This document shows, piece by piece, positions 18,032-27,394 of a stretch of DNA of 64,000 nt. Within the stretch, counting starts at the first letter, position 1. Each line of letters opens with the position of its first letter. Under the pieces are notes generated by a model that worked only from the letters and a program-made list of their open reading frames with translations, did no database searches and was not told the origin of the DNA. Both the position numbers and the translations under genes were made by a program. The stretch spans positions 62,001-126,000 of the forward strand of contig CAZHEA010000001.1 of assembly GCA_964531165.1 (NCBI GenBank), written 5' to 3'. Origin of the DNA: SZUA-229 sp964531165. Its GTDB lineage: Bacteria > Pseudomonadota > Gammaproteobacteria > SZUA-229.

Positions 18032-18774
18032 TGCCCATATCCATCATTTTCAATCACTTTTTGAATAGCCGGGCTTTGTATGTATTGTAGGAATTCTCTA
18101 GCGGTTTGTAACTGTTTGCTTTGTTTCAAAATAACAACTGTCTGGTTTATCGGCTTATGCATATAACTGTCGATTTCCCAATACATATCATCAATTACAT
18201 ATGACCGGGCAACCAGGCCTAATTCTGCTGCGCCGGATTGAACAAACTGCACGGTTTGCGAAATATTTTCTCCATATACCAGCTTTGATTTAAGCCCATC
18301 ATACAACTCCATTTCTTTTAAAACTTCGATACTGGCTTTACCATAAGGTGCTGTTTTAGGATTTGCGATAGCCAGTTTTTTAAAGTCTTGCTTAATCAGC
18401 TGCTCTCTGAGTTGTTGTGAACTGTCCGCATCAGGCGTCCATAAAACCAGTCGGCCTACGGCGTAGATCAATGATTTTTGACTGTCATCTATATCCTGTG
18501 TTCTAGCCTGTTTAATCAGCTTATCAGGGCGCACTTCATCTGCTGAAAAAAACACGTCGTAGGGAGCGCCTTGCATAATTTGAGCATACAATTTACCGGT
18601 AGAACCACGAATAATGGTTATTTTATTTTTTGTGATCGCCTCATAACTTTGTTTTATTTTAACTAATGTCGGATAAAAATTTGCTGCACTGGCAACACGT
18701 AATTCAACTGGCTTTTCTGTGCCATTACAAATTAAAGGCACTGACAATATTAGCAGCAGAAAAAATCTGCGCAT
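18028..18774 (-). CDS. modA: ModA, molybdate-binding periplasmic protein
   Basis: 248 residues with a Sec signal peptide (cleavage near CNG-TEK). The type II binding-protein fold shows LRVASAANFYPTLVKI, IIRGSTGKLYAQI, GAPYDVFFSADEVRP and the late QSGAAELGLVARSY segment, all hallmark ModA strings contributing oxyanion ligands. It captures molybdate (or tungstate) for ModBC. The upstream lipoprotein gene ends 2 bp before it, so modABC is not the start of its operon. No ModE-type operator or molybdenum-cofactor riboswitch was recognised upstream. Confidence 0.95.
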   Translation of the reverse strand: MRRFFLLLILSVPLICNGTEKPVELRVASAANFYPTLVKIKQSYEAITKNKITIIRGSTGKLYAQIMQGAPYDVFFSADEVRPDKLIKQARTQDIDDSQKSLIYAVGRLVLWTPDADSSQQLREQLIKQDFKKLAIANPKTAPYGKASIEVLKEMELYDGLKSKLVYGENISQTVQFVQSGAAELGLVARSYVIDDMYWEIDSYMHKPINQTVVILKQSKQLQTAREFLQYIQSPAIQKVIENDGYGH

Positions 18775-18776
18775 AA

Positions 18777-19058
18777 TTAGTCGCCTATTTGCTCTATGTA
18801 GGTGCGCGAAATAGGCGTTTGCACATAACGTTTTTTACCATCAATATTTGTCCAGAAATAATAATATCCTTTTTCAGGTTCGGCAGTAACTTTACTATTT
18901 TTTACAAACCATGTTTTTACATGTGATCCCTCTGCAAAAGTCACTTTATAATTGCCCTCTAACCAGGTAACGCCTAAGCGTGAAAATTTATTCTGTTGTT
19001 CTTCTGTACACGCCGATATTAAAATACCAAGCAGACTTATGATGATTATTTTTTTCAT
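18777..19058 (-). CDS. small lipoprotein of unknown function
   Basis: 93 residues. A lipoprotein signal with lipobox LISAC (Cys17) is followed by a compact beta-rich domain of about 75 residues rich in aromatic residues (TWLEGNYKVTF, KGYYYFWTNI). It lies 13 bp after an unknown membrane-anchored protein and 2 bp before modA, inside the same minus-strand operon. I do not recognise the family. The tight placement suggests an accessory role, but that is inference. Confidence 0.75.
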   Translation of the reverse strand: MKKIIIISLLGILISACTEEQQNKFSRLGVTWLEGNYKVTFAEGSHVKTWFVKNSKVTAEPEKGYYYFWTNIDGKKRYVQTPISRTYIEQIGD

Positions 19059-19071
19059 TAAATTATTCGCT

Positions 19072-20385
19072 TTATTGATAAATACTCAGATGTTTTATTC
19101 TTTCTAATATAATTTCTTCCATTTCAACATATTGCTCACTGCTTTTGAAGCCGCTATTTAAGTCAGTTCTGTAGATACCTTCTGCCAGCTTTTCAATAGA
19201 TGGCATGTATTCAGTTTCTTCTTTAACAGTAGCAAGTCTGTATTGGATTTCACGTGCCTGATTTTCATTTTCAGTCGCATATTTTGCTAAGCGTATACCT
19301 GCATAATCAGCAGCTAAATCAACAAAACTAAAACCACTTCCGCCATCTGAATCATCTATTTCCTTTTGTATGCCTATGGCTTTAGCCAGTTGCTTGTCTG
19401 CCACACTAACAATAGCAGCCGATACCATAAAATGTTGACTAACATCATGTCTCTTATGCAAATATATTTTTTGCATCTTTATACTGTATTTATTTTTTTT
19501 ATCGTAATAATGACTTATGTTTTTATTGATTGCATAAGCTGCAAGCACAATGAACACAGCTTTATTTTCAACAATCGGATCACTCGACTTACTTCTTTCC
19601 AGCGCCCGTTCAAACATTGGCTTGAATAATTCAGAAATACTTGATTGTAATTCTAAAGCCTGGCTTGAATATGCCAATTGTGTTGTCTGTGCAATGAGTG
19701 CCTGCCTTAAATTCTCAGGTATTACCTGTGACTTTAACTGCGATTTTACTTTCTCAATATATTTTTTATTAAAACGATAATTCATTGTCAGCTTACGTGG
19801 CGAAAAACTAATTGTTTTTATCGATTCTGTAACCAGCTTATAATTAAAAAACTCACTTAATAATTTTTCATGGATATAATTAGCTAAATGTTTTGCGACA
19901 TAGTCCGGAAGTTTTATTTCACCTATAGTGAAAGACTGCAGATTAAACGTGTATTTATCTTCGTCGGTGATGGCAATAAAGCTGGCCGATATATTTATAA
20001 ATTTTTGTTCGGATATCTCCGGCAGACTGATACTCAGCTTAATATCAGCCTGATTCTGTAATAAAGTCACATGACTGTAAACTTGTCTTTTTGAAACCGC
20101 TACACTTCTTACTGCCATTTTTTGCACGATAAAACCCACTAACAAATTAAGATCCTGCTGACTTATCTGCGATTTAATCAATCGGCCGGCGTTAATTTTT
20201 TCAGGATTATTGTCACGGATAAAACGCTCTATACGCGTGACTTCGATCTGACTGATTTTTGCAGACTGATTCACTAGCGCTTTATCTTCCAGACTATATG
20301 ACGCTAATACACCCAGCATAATGCCGACAATAAACACACCTAGTATAAGGCGTATCAAAGGGCGCTTGTATAAGGGTTTTTTCAT
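19072..20385 (-). CDS. membrane-anchored periplasmic protein of unknown function
   Basis: 437 residues. A single N-terminal helix (about 11-29) anchors a large, mainly helical domain; short repeats of Gln-rich helices and the string VFIVLAAYAINK near the middle stand out. The C-terminal part (about 330-430) has a FVDLAADYAGIRLAKYA segment reminiscent of uncharacterised bacterial proteins with signal or membrane anchor. It is the first gene of the operon with the lipoprotein and modABC (13-bp gap). I do not recognise a function; no catalytic motif is evident. Confidence 0.75.
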   Translation of the reverse strand: MKKPLYKRPLIRLILGVFIVGIMLGVLASYSLEDKALVNQSAKISQIEVTRIERFIRDNNPEKINAGRLIKSQISQQDLNLLVGFIVQKMAVRSVAVSKRQVYSHVTLLQNQADIKLSISLPEISEQKFINISASFIAITDEDKYTFNLQSFTIGEIKLPDYVAKHLANYIHEKLLSEFFNYKLVTESIKTISFSPRKLTMNYRFNKKYIEKVKSQLKSQVIPENLRQALIAQTTQLAYSSQALELQSSISELFKPMFERALERSKSSDPIVENKAVFIVLAAYAINKNISHYYDKKNKYSIKMQKIYLHKRHDVSQHFMVSAAIVSVADKQLAKAIGIQKEIDDSDGGSGFSFVDLAADYAGIRLAKYATENENQAREIQYRLATVKEETEYMPSIEKLAEGIYRTDLNSGFKSSEQYVEMEEIILERIKHLSIYQ

Positions 20386-20535
20386 TTATTCTATATCCAT
20401 TTAGTGAGTGCGCACTATAGCATGTTCATGTACGCGACTATTTAGGAATTTCATCGCCTGCGCTAACTGCTTTTGTTAAGCTTCTTACGCGTAGCGTGTT
20501 CATCAATGCCATACACTAGGTTACAATGCTCCACC

Positions 20536-22728
20536 ATGGATGTATCACATATATTAGACGACTTAAATGATGCTCAGCGCGAAGCAGTCACCGCACCTCC
20601 GGGACCGATGCTCATACTCGCGGGTGCCGGCAGCGGCAAAACGCGCGTACTGGTTCACCGCATGGCATGGCTGATCCAGGTTGAAGAGGTTTCACCTTTT
20701 AGCATCATGGCGGTTACCTTTACCAATAAAGCCGCCGCTGAAATGCGCAACCGCGTTGAGCACCTACAGGGCGTTTCTCCTAATGGCATGTGGGTAGGCA
20801 CCTTTCACGGCATTGCCCATCGTCTGCTACGTGCTCACTGGAAAGAAGCCGCACTGCCACAACAATTTCAAATCCTTGATTCTGATGATCAGTACCGCAT
20901 GATCCGCCGAGTACTCAAGTCATTAGAGCTGGATGAGGCTCGCTGGGTTCCCCGCCAGATTCAGGGATTTATCAATGCCCGCAAAGATGAAGGTCTGCGC
21001 CCCCAGCATGTCGATGCTGGCGCTGACCCGATTCGCCAGCAACTGGTTGCTATTTATACAGCTTATGAGGCGGCCTGTAGGCGCGCGGGCGTTATCGACT
21101 TTGCCGAACTACTGTTGCGCAGCCTTGAATTAATTCGTGATAATGCCGAGCTTCATAAGCATTATCGCAACCGTTTTCAGCATATTTTAGTTGATGAGTT
21201 TCAGGACACCAATGAAATACAGTATGCCTGGATCAAACTCCTGTCCGCCGATAAAAATGCCCGCGGCGCCCAGTTATTCGTTGTTGGTGATGATGATCAG
21301 GCCATTTATGGCTGGCGCGGTGCCAAAGTAGAAAACATACTCAGCTTTACCCACTCCAACCCCAATACGCTAATTATCAAGCTTGAGCAAAACTATCGCT
21401 CAACCGGCAACATTCTTAACGCTGCCAACGGGCTCATCGCCCATAATGATGAGCGTATGGGCAAAAGCCTGTGGACAGATGGTGATGACGGCAACCCAAT
21501 TCAACTTTATGCGGCTTTCAACGAACAGGAAGAAGCACGCTATGTAATTGACCGAATCACTGAACACGTCTCCAACGGCAACGCACGTGCCGATATCGCC
21601 ATACTCTATCGCTCCAATGCCCAGTCGCGAGTATTTGAAGAACAACTGATGATGCAGGGCATACCTTACCGGGTTTACGGCGGGCTGCGCTTTTTCGAAC
21701 GGGCTGAAATTCGTGATGCATTAAACTATCTACGCCTGATTAATAATCGCACCGACGACCCAGCCTTTGAACGGGTGGTAAATCAGCCAACCCGCGGCAT
21801 TGGCAATAAAACTGTTGATACTATTCGCGAGGCCGCCCGCCTGGCTGATGTTTCCATGTGGCAGGCTAGTGAGACATTAATCACTAATAACACGCTAACG
21901 GCACGTGCCAGCAATGCGCTCAAAGGCTTTATCCAGCTCATTACAAAACTCGATGAGGACACCCGTGATGTAGAATTACATGAACAATTTGAACACGTTA
22001 TTCACGCATCCGGCCTGATCGAACATTACAGCAAGGAAAAGGGTGAAAAAGCCGAGGCCCGGGTTGAAAACCTTGAGGAGCTGGTAAGTGCTGCCAAAGG
22101 CTATGAGTACGAACAGGACGATGAAGCGCCACTCGACCGGCTCACCGCCTTCCTTACCCATGCTGCTCTTGAAGCCGGTGAAGGTCAGGCCGAAGCCTGG
22201 GAGGATTGTGTACAACTAATGACTCTGCACAGTGCCAAGGGCCTTGAATTTCCACTGGTATTTATGGTCGGTATGGAAGAGGGTCTATTCCCCCATGCCC
22301 GCAGCGTCGAAGAAGAGGGCCGGTTACAGGAAGAGCGTCGTCTGTGTTACGTTGGCATCACCCGTGCTCGCGAGCAGCTGGTGTTAAGTTATGCAGAGCA
22401 ACGCCGCTTATATGGCAAAGAAATGTATCCCATGCCTTCGAGCTTTATCGGTCAAATACCTGCTCAATTTATAGAGGAAATTCGACCCAAAACTCACTAT
22501 AACGCTCCTGCAACCGCTAGTTATGGTTCACGCTCTTCCTACCGTTATGCACAACAGGATAATGAATCCGGCCTAAGCATCGGACAACGAGTAACCCATA
22601 AAAAATTTGGTGAAGGCTTTGTGTTAAATTACGAGGGCTCTGGAAAAAGCGCACGGGTAGAAGTCAATTTTGATCAGGTGGGGAGCAAATGGCTGGTTTT
22701 AAGTTATGCTAATTTACAAATAGTTTAG
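20536..22728 (+). CDS. uvrD: DNA helicase II UvrD
   Basis: 730 residues from the ATG at 20536, chosen because MDVSHILDDLNDAQREAV aligns with the E. coli start; a longer in-frame reading begins at 20473 but its extra 21 residues look non-coding. SF1A helicase motifs: Walker A GAGSGKTR (30-37), TFTNKAAAEM, DEFQDTN, VVGDDDQAIYGWRGA, and motif VI VGITRAREQL. The C-terminal region ends in a Tudor-like VTHKKFGEGFVLN segment. UvrD unwinds DNA in nucleotide excision and methyl-directed mismatch repair. It is divergent from the mod operon; the next gene follows by 51 bp. Confidence 0.96.
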   Translation: MDVSHILDDLNDAQREAVTAPPGPMLILAGAGSGKTRVLVHRMAWLIQVEEVSPFSIMAVTFTNKAAAEMRNRVEHLQGVSPNGMWVGTFHGIAHRLLRAHWKEAALPQQFQILDSDDQYRMIRRVLKSLELDEARWVPRQIQGFINARKDEGLRPQHVDAGADPIRQQLVAIYTAYEAACRRAGVIDFAELLLRSLELIRDNAELHKHYRNRFQHILVDEFQDTNEIQYAWIKLLSADKNARGAQLFVVGDDDQAIYGWRGAKVENILSFTHSNPNTLIIKLEQNYRSTGNILNAANGLIAHNDERMGKSLWTDGDDGNPIQLYAAFNEQEEARYVIDRITEHVSNGNARADIAILYRSNAQSRVFEEQLMMQGIPYRVYGGLRFFERAEIRDALNYLRLINNRTDDPAFERVVNQPTRGIGNKTVDTIREAARLADVSMWQASETLITNNTLTARASNALKGFIQLITKLDEDTRDVELHEQFEHVIHASGLIEHYSKEKGEKAEARVENLEELVSAAKGYEYEQDDEAPLDRLTAFLTHAALEAGEGQAEAWEDCVQLMTLHSAKGLEFPLVFMVGMEEGLFPHARSVEEEGRLQEERRLCYVGITRAREQLVLSYAEQRRLYGKEMYPMPSSFIGQIPAQFIEEIRPKTHYNAPATASYGSRSSYRYAQQDNESGLSIGQRVTHKKFGEGFVLNYEGSGKSARVEVNFDQVGSKWLVLSYANLQIV

Positions 22729-22779
22729 GCTCTAAAGATACTAATGAAATTAAAAATAATAATGCATAAAAACAATTAA

Positions 22780-25700
22780 ATGAAACAGGCTAAAGATCAG
22801 GAACTCATCAATTTATTTGTCTCTGCAGCTGCGCTGTTGCTCGGACTGGTATGGATGTTTTTCGGTAATAATATTATCAGCTTTTTATTACCACCGGAAA
22901 ATCAGCACATATTTTATTATTTTTTTAGTGGCGTTATTTTTTCACTTGCATTTGTCGGGCTCTATGGATTCATTCATACCGTTCTTTATTTTACCGAGTT
23001 TATAGTCAGCACTGATAATCTTGACAATCAACTTTATGAAAATTTGTTATCCCACGAACTTGAAGGGGTATTTTTAAAGAATAGACGTGGGATTTATAAA
23101 AAAATCAGCCCAATTGCCAAACAGGTATTAAAGCTTAAAAATAAACAGGTTATTGGCCACACAGATATAGATCTTCACAAACATGCCACCGCTAACAAAA
23201 TTCTTCATGAGGACCAACGCGTACTCGACTTTGGCGAAACCATCGTCTGGGAAACCACCAATATTACATCACAGGGTGAAGAGGCGTATCTATGCAAAAA
23301 GTTCCCCTGCCGTGACAAGAAAAATAAAATCACCGGCATCGTTGGTATTTGCAAAAACATAACGCCTTTAAAAAACTTTCAAAACACTAACGGCCAAATG
23401 GAGGACCGTTATCGTAATTTATTCAATAAATTACCCTATCCGGTACTGGTGCTTGATGCAACCAACCTGTTGCCATTTACTTTTAATAGCGCAATGAACA
23501 AGCTTCTGGGGTACGAAAAAGAAGAGTTCTCTCGCATGCGTATGAGCCTGCATATAGATGCCGACAAGTTAAATGAATTTAGAAACAGTATCTCCGAATT
23601 AAACTTTGCTCATGGCGGTGAATTTGAAACTCAGCTAATTACCAAAAATAGAGACACCCTCAATATCTCCGGTTATGCTCAGGAAATCATCATTGACGAT
23701 AAAGCTTACCTTCACATGATGTTGTATGACAATACCGAAACCAAACGCTCAACTGATATACTCATCAGCTCAGAATTAAAATACCGTTCATTATTCGAAC
23801 ATGCAAATGATGCCATTATTGTTGTCTCTACTAAATCACTTAATATAATTGACGCTAATGAAATTGCCATTAGCTTATTAGGCTATGTACGTGATGATTT
23901 ATTATTAATGTCAATATACGACCTTGACTCAAGAGCAAATCACACTCTAACGCAGGAAAAAATTGCCGATCTCGAAATTTATAATCATGCACTTTACGAG
24001 CAGGAAATTCGTAACCGTAAAGGCGAGAAAAAAACCGTTGAAATTAATGCACATAAACTAAATTACGGTAATGAAGATGTTTACCAGTTTGTAATACGAA
24101 ACATCAGTCAGCGAAAAAAAACCGAAGCTGCGCTTAAAACATCAGAAAGCCGCTATCGTCAGATGTTTGAGTCAAACATGGCAATCAAGCTGGTTATTGA
24201 CCCGGAAAATTTTCGTATCGAAGATGCCAATCCGGCGGCAGCCGAATTTTATGGCTATGCTATTGAAGAGCTCAAGGGCATGAATTTGGCACAAATTAAT
24301 ATACTTTCACGCAGTAAACTCAACACTTTAATTTTACAAACTCGCGAGCAAAATCTAGGATTTTATAGTTGCCCCCATCGTTTATCTAACGGTGAGATTC
24401 GCTTTGTTGAAGTACGTGACGGACCGATGGAAATAGAAGGACGCCAATTATTCTACTCTATTATTTATGATGTAACCGCCAGTAAAGAAGCTGAAAACCA
24501 GGTTTTAGTTGCATCTAAAATGTTTGACTACTCTACCGATGCAGTCATGCTAATTAATGACAAAAACAAGGTTGTCTCTGTAAACTATGCCTTCACTCAA
24601 ATTACCGGCTATCAACAATCTGAAATTCAAAATGAATCACCAGAGGTAATTTTAGCTTCACCCGAAACACAATTATTAAATACAACCGTACTTGAATCCA
24701 TTGATCAGGGCGGACAATGGAAAGGTGAAATATGGCATCGTTTAAAAGACGGGCAGAGCCGGCCACTTAACGCCAGCATTAATAGCATACGCAACACTAA
24801 CACCAATGTTTCCAGCTATGTTGTCATGCTGGCACCGCGTCATACACAAATGCCTGAGCAGCAAAGTAATATTCATTTTGTCGAGCTAACCGAGCTGCCC
24901 AATAAATCATTATTTATAGACCGCTTAAAAAACGCCATTGATCGTGCTCAACGCAATAAAAATAAGCTCGGAATTATTCTAATTGATTTCAGAAATTTCT
25001 CTGATATAAATATGATTCATGGCTACGATCTGGGAGATAAACTTCTAAAAGCCATTTCTAAAAGGCTTAAATATAACACTCGGGATAGTGACACAATTGG
25101 TCATTTTTCATCTGATGATTTTGCCGTGCTAATAGAAGACTTAAGCGACATACAACAGATGGGAATAGTGGCGCAGAAACTACTGTCAACTCTATCTGAA
25201 GCATATCAGACACCAGATCAATCCATAGATATTAATGTTTCAATGGGTATCAGTATTTTTCCAGACGATGACACCAGTGCTGACCAATTAATTTCAAAAG
25301 CCCATGTCGCATTACAGTCCGCACAAAAATTTAACGGTAATCATTTTGAACTAACCAGTTCAAGCATGAATAACAAAGCCAAAATGTGGTTACAAAAAGA
25401 AGCAGAACTTCACAAGGCATTACGCAATAATGAGTTCTTTTTAAGCTATATGCCACAAATCAATACTAACAACAATAGCCTCGACTCAATAGAAGCACTG
25501 GTTCGATGGAATCACCCTGAACACGGCTGCCTGCTACCCATGCAATTTTTACCGGGTGCTGAAAAGTCAGGTTTTATTGGTGCAATAGCAACTAATGTTA
25601 TTGATATGGGATTGCGACAATATCGCCTGTGGCTAGATAATAACTTATCCATTCCAAAATTAAGTTTTAATATTTGCCTGTCTCAAATCGATACTGATCT

Positions 25701-26154
25701 AGCTGAAATACTATCTGAGAAATGCGATAAATATAATATCGATTACGCTAAAATTGGTCTGGAATTTTCTGAAAAAGAATTTTTAACCATTACCGAGAAT
25801 CAACGAATTATTTTACAACAAATCCAACAGAATAATTTCAATATCTGCATAGATGACTTTGGCTCTGACAACACATCGCTTAATTGCTTATTACATTGCA
25901 GTGTAACAGAGATTAAAATCGATCCTATGTTTATTGATAAAACCCGTCAGTCCAAATCGGCACATAGCTTATTAAACGGTATTGTCGCACTCTGTAACAC
26001 TCAGCATATTAACATTGTTGCTGAAGGCGTTGAAAATACCGACGATAAACTCTATGCGCAGGAGTTTAATATTAGTCATATGCAGGGGTACTTATTCAGT
26101 AAACCTCTTATTGCAGATGATGTTGCTGCTTATCTTAATAAACAGATTAACTAA
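22780..26154 (+). CDS. membrane-bound multi-PAS GGDEF/EAL protein, probable c-di-GMP phosphodiesterase
   Basis: 1124 residues. Two N-terminal membrane helices (about 8-35 and 44-70) precede about five PAS-type sensor domains (roughly 75-690), a GGDEF domain (about 700-860) and an EAL domain (about 865-1120). The GGDEF signature is replaced by SSDDF (777-781), so cyclase activity is unlikely. The EAL domain keeps the needed acidic and metal-binding residues: EALVRW (905-910), LEFSE, DDFGSDN, KIDPMFI and AEGVEN. It should therefore hydrolyse cyclic di-GMP in response to PAS-sensed cues. It follows uvrD by 51 bp but is probably functionally separate. Confidence 0.88.
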   Translation: MKQAKDQELINLFVSAAALLLGLVWMFFGNNIISFLLPPENQHIFYYFFSGVIFSLAFVGLYGFIHTVLYFTEFIVSTDNLDNQLYENLLSHELEGVFLKNRRGIYKKISPIAKQVLKLKNKQVIGHTDIDLHKHATANKILHEDQRVLDFGETIVWETTNITSQGEEAYLCKKFPCRDKKNKITGIVGICKNITPLKNFQNTNGQMEDRYRNLFNKLPYPVLVLDATNLLPFTFNSAMNKLLGYEKEEFSRMRMSLHIDADKLNEFRNSISELNFAHGGEFETQLITKNRDTLNISGYAQEIIIDDKAYLHMMLYDNTETKRSTDILISSELKYRSLFEHANDAIIVVSTKSLNIIDANEIAISLLGYVRDDLLLMSIYDLDSRANHTLTQEKIADLEIYNHALYEQEIRNRKGEKKTVEINAHKLNYGNEDVYQFVIRNISQRKKTEAALKTSESRYRQMFESNMAIKLVIDPENFRIEDANPAAAEFYGYAIEELKGMNLAQINILSRSKLNTLILQTREQNLGFYSCPHRLSNGEIRFVEVRDGPMEIEGRQLFYSIIYDVTASKEAENQVLVASKMFDYSTDAVMLINDKNKVVSVNYAFTQITGYQQSEIQNESPEVILASPETQLLNTTVLESIDQGGQWKGEIWHRLKDGQSRPLNASINSIRNTNTNVSSYVVMLAPRHTQMPEQQSNIHFVELTELPNKSLFIDRLKNAIDRAQRNKNKLGIILIDFRNFSDINMIHGYDLGDKLLKAISKRLKYNTRDSDTIGHFSSDDFAVLIEDLSDIQQMGIVAQKLLSTLSEAYQTPDQSIDINVSMGISIFPDDDTSADQLISKAHVALQSAQKFNGNHFELTSSSMNNKAKMWLQKEAELHKALRNNEFFLSYMPQINTNNNSLDSIEALVRWNHPEHGCLLPMQFLPGAEKSGFIGAIATNVIDMGLRQYRLWLDNNLSIPKLSFNICLSQIDTDLAEILSEKCDKYNIDYAKIGLEFSEKEFLTITENQRIILQQIQQNNFNICIDDFGSDNTSLNCLLHCSVTEIKIDPMFIDKTRQSKSAHSLLNGIVALCNTQHINIVAEGVENTDDKLYAQEFNISHMQGYLFSKPLIADDVAAYLNKQIN

Positions 26155-26188
26155 GCCAAATTTTCAATAATCCGGAATATATAAAACC

Positions 26189-27262
26189 ATGAAACGAAGA
26201 CACTTTATAAAAGCCGCAGCTAGTAGTGGGATTTTAGCTACCACCACATTAACTAATGCGAGTGCCAGTACAACTAAAACCATAAAGTGGAAAATGGTTA
26301 CCACCTGGCCAAAAAACTTCCCGGGGCTCGGCACCGGCGCAAACAATCTCGCAAAATTAATTACCGAAATGTCAGGCGGACGTTTAAAGGTAAAAGTCTA
26401 TGGCGCAAAAGAATTAGTACCCGCGTTTGAAGTATTTGATGCCGTTTCACGGGGTACCGCTCAAATGGGTCACGGTGCAGCATATTACTGGAAGGGCAAA
26501 ACACAGGCATCACAATTTTTTGCAGCCGTACCCTTTGGTTTAACGGCACAGGAAATGAATGGCTGGCTGTATCACGGCGGCGGCATGGAGCTGTGGCGCG
26601 AGACCTACGAGTCTTTTGGTTTAATTCCCGCCGCTACCGGCAATACCGGTGTACAAATGGCCGGCTGGTTTAATAAAGAAATCAAAACTATCAATGATCT
26701 AAAGGGTTTAAAAATGCGCATTCCCGGTCTTGGTGGTGAAGTCTTAAAACGCGCTGGAGGTATACCGGTAAACTTACCTGGAGGTGAAATATTTACTTCT
26801 TTAAAAACCGGTGTTATTGACGCAACCGAATGGGTTGGCCCATATAATGATTTAGCCTTTGGCTTACACAAAGCCGCTAAATTTTATTATTACCCGGGCT
26901 GGCACGAACCCGGCACAACTCTTGAAGCTTTAATAAATAAAGATGCTTTTGAAAAACTACCTGCTGATTTGCAAAGCATTGTATTAAATGCATGTAAGGT
27001 CGCCAATCTTGATATGATCAGTGAATACACGACACGCAATCAGCAAGCACTAGATACACTGGTCAACAAGCATAAAGTTAAACTATTAAAGTTACCTGAT
27101 GAAGTTTTAGCTAAGCTGCAAAGTTTATCGGATGAGGTTATCAGCGAAGTTGCAGAAACCGACAAGATGAGTCAAAAAGTATTTAAGTCGTTTAAGGCGT
27201 ATCGTGATCAGGTACAGAAATGGAGTGAAATTTCTGAACTGGCTTATCTAACATCGCGATAA
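26189..27262 (+). CDS. TakP-like TRAP transporter substrate-binding protein
   Basis: 357 residues with a Tat-type leader (RRHFIK at 3-8, cleavage near ASA-STT). The DctP-fold sequence follows the alpha-keto-acid-binding TakP closely: TWPKNFPG, ELVPAFEVFDAVSRGTAQ, NTGVQMAGWF, LKMRIPGLGGEV and ATEWVGPYNDLAFG. The conserved ligand-carboxylate Arg is present (Arg177). Substrates of the family are 2-oxo acids such as pyruvate. The QM permease genes lie on the opposite strand, converging 133 bp downstream, instead of following in an operon. Binding specificity is inferred by similarity from memory. Confidence 0.88.
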   Translation: MKRRHFIKAAASSGILATTTLTNASASTTKTIKWKMVTTWPKNFPGLGTGANNLAKLITEMSGGRLKVKVYGAKELVPAFEVFDAVSRGTAQMGHGAAYYWKGKTQASQFFAAVPFGLTAQEMNGWLYHGGGMELWRETYESFGLIPAATGNTGVQMAGWFNKEIKTINDLKGLKMRIPGLGGEVLKRAGGIPVNLPGGEIFTSLKTGVIDATEWVGPYNDLAFGLHKAAKFYYYPGWHEPGTTLEALINKDAFEKLPADLQSIVLNACKVANLDMISEYTTRNQQALDTLVNKHKVKLLKLPDEVLAKLQSLSDEVISEVAETDKMSQKVFKSFKAYRDQVQKWSEISELAYLTSR

Positions 27263-27394
27263 ATTTTAATTAATCTATTAAAAATGAGCCCACGTCTTTA
27301 GTGCGTGGAGTTAATTATAGACTCTTCTTATAAGCTCCTGTCATTGTCGAATGCTTGTCTTAACAAACCAGCGGCCGGCCTGACTCACTTAAGT

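Noticed and set aside
18775..20400. A molybdenum-cofactor riboswitch or ModE operator for modABC
   Set aside because: modA follows other genes within 2 bp and no conserved riboswitch core or ModE palindrome was found at the operon start.
27290..27311. Terminator between the convergent TRAP genes
   Set aside because: The stem is only 5 bp (CCACG/CGTGG) with a 9-nt loop and no T-run.
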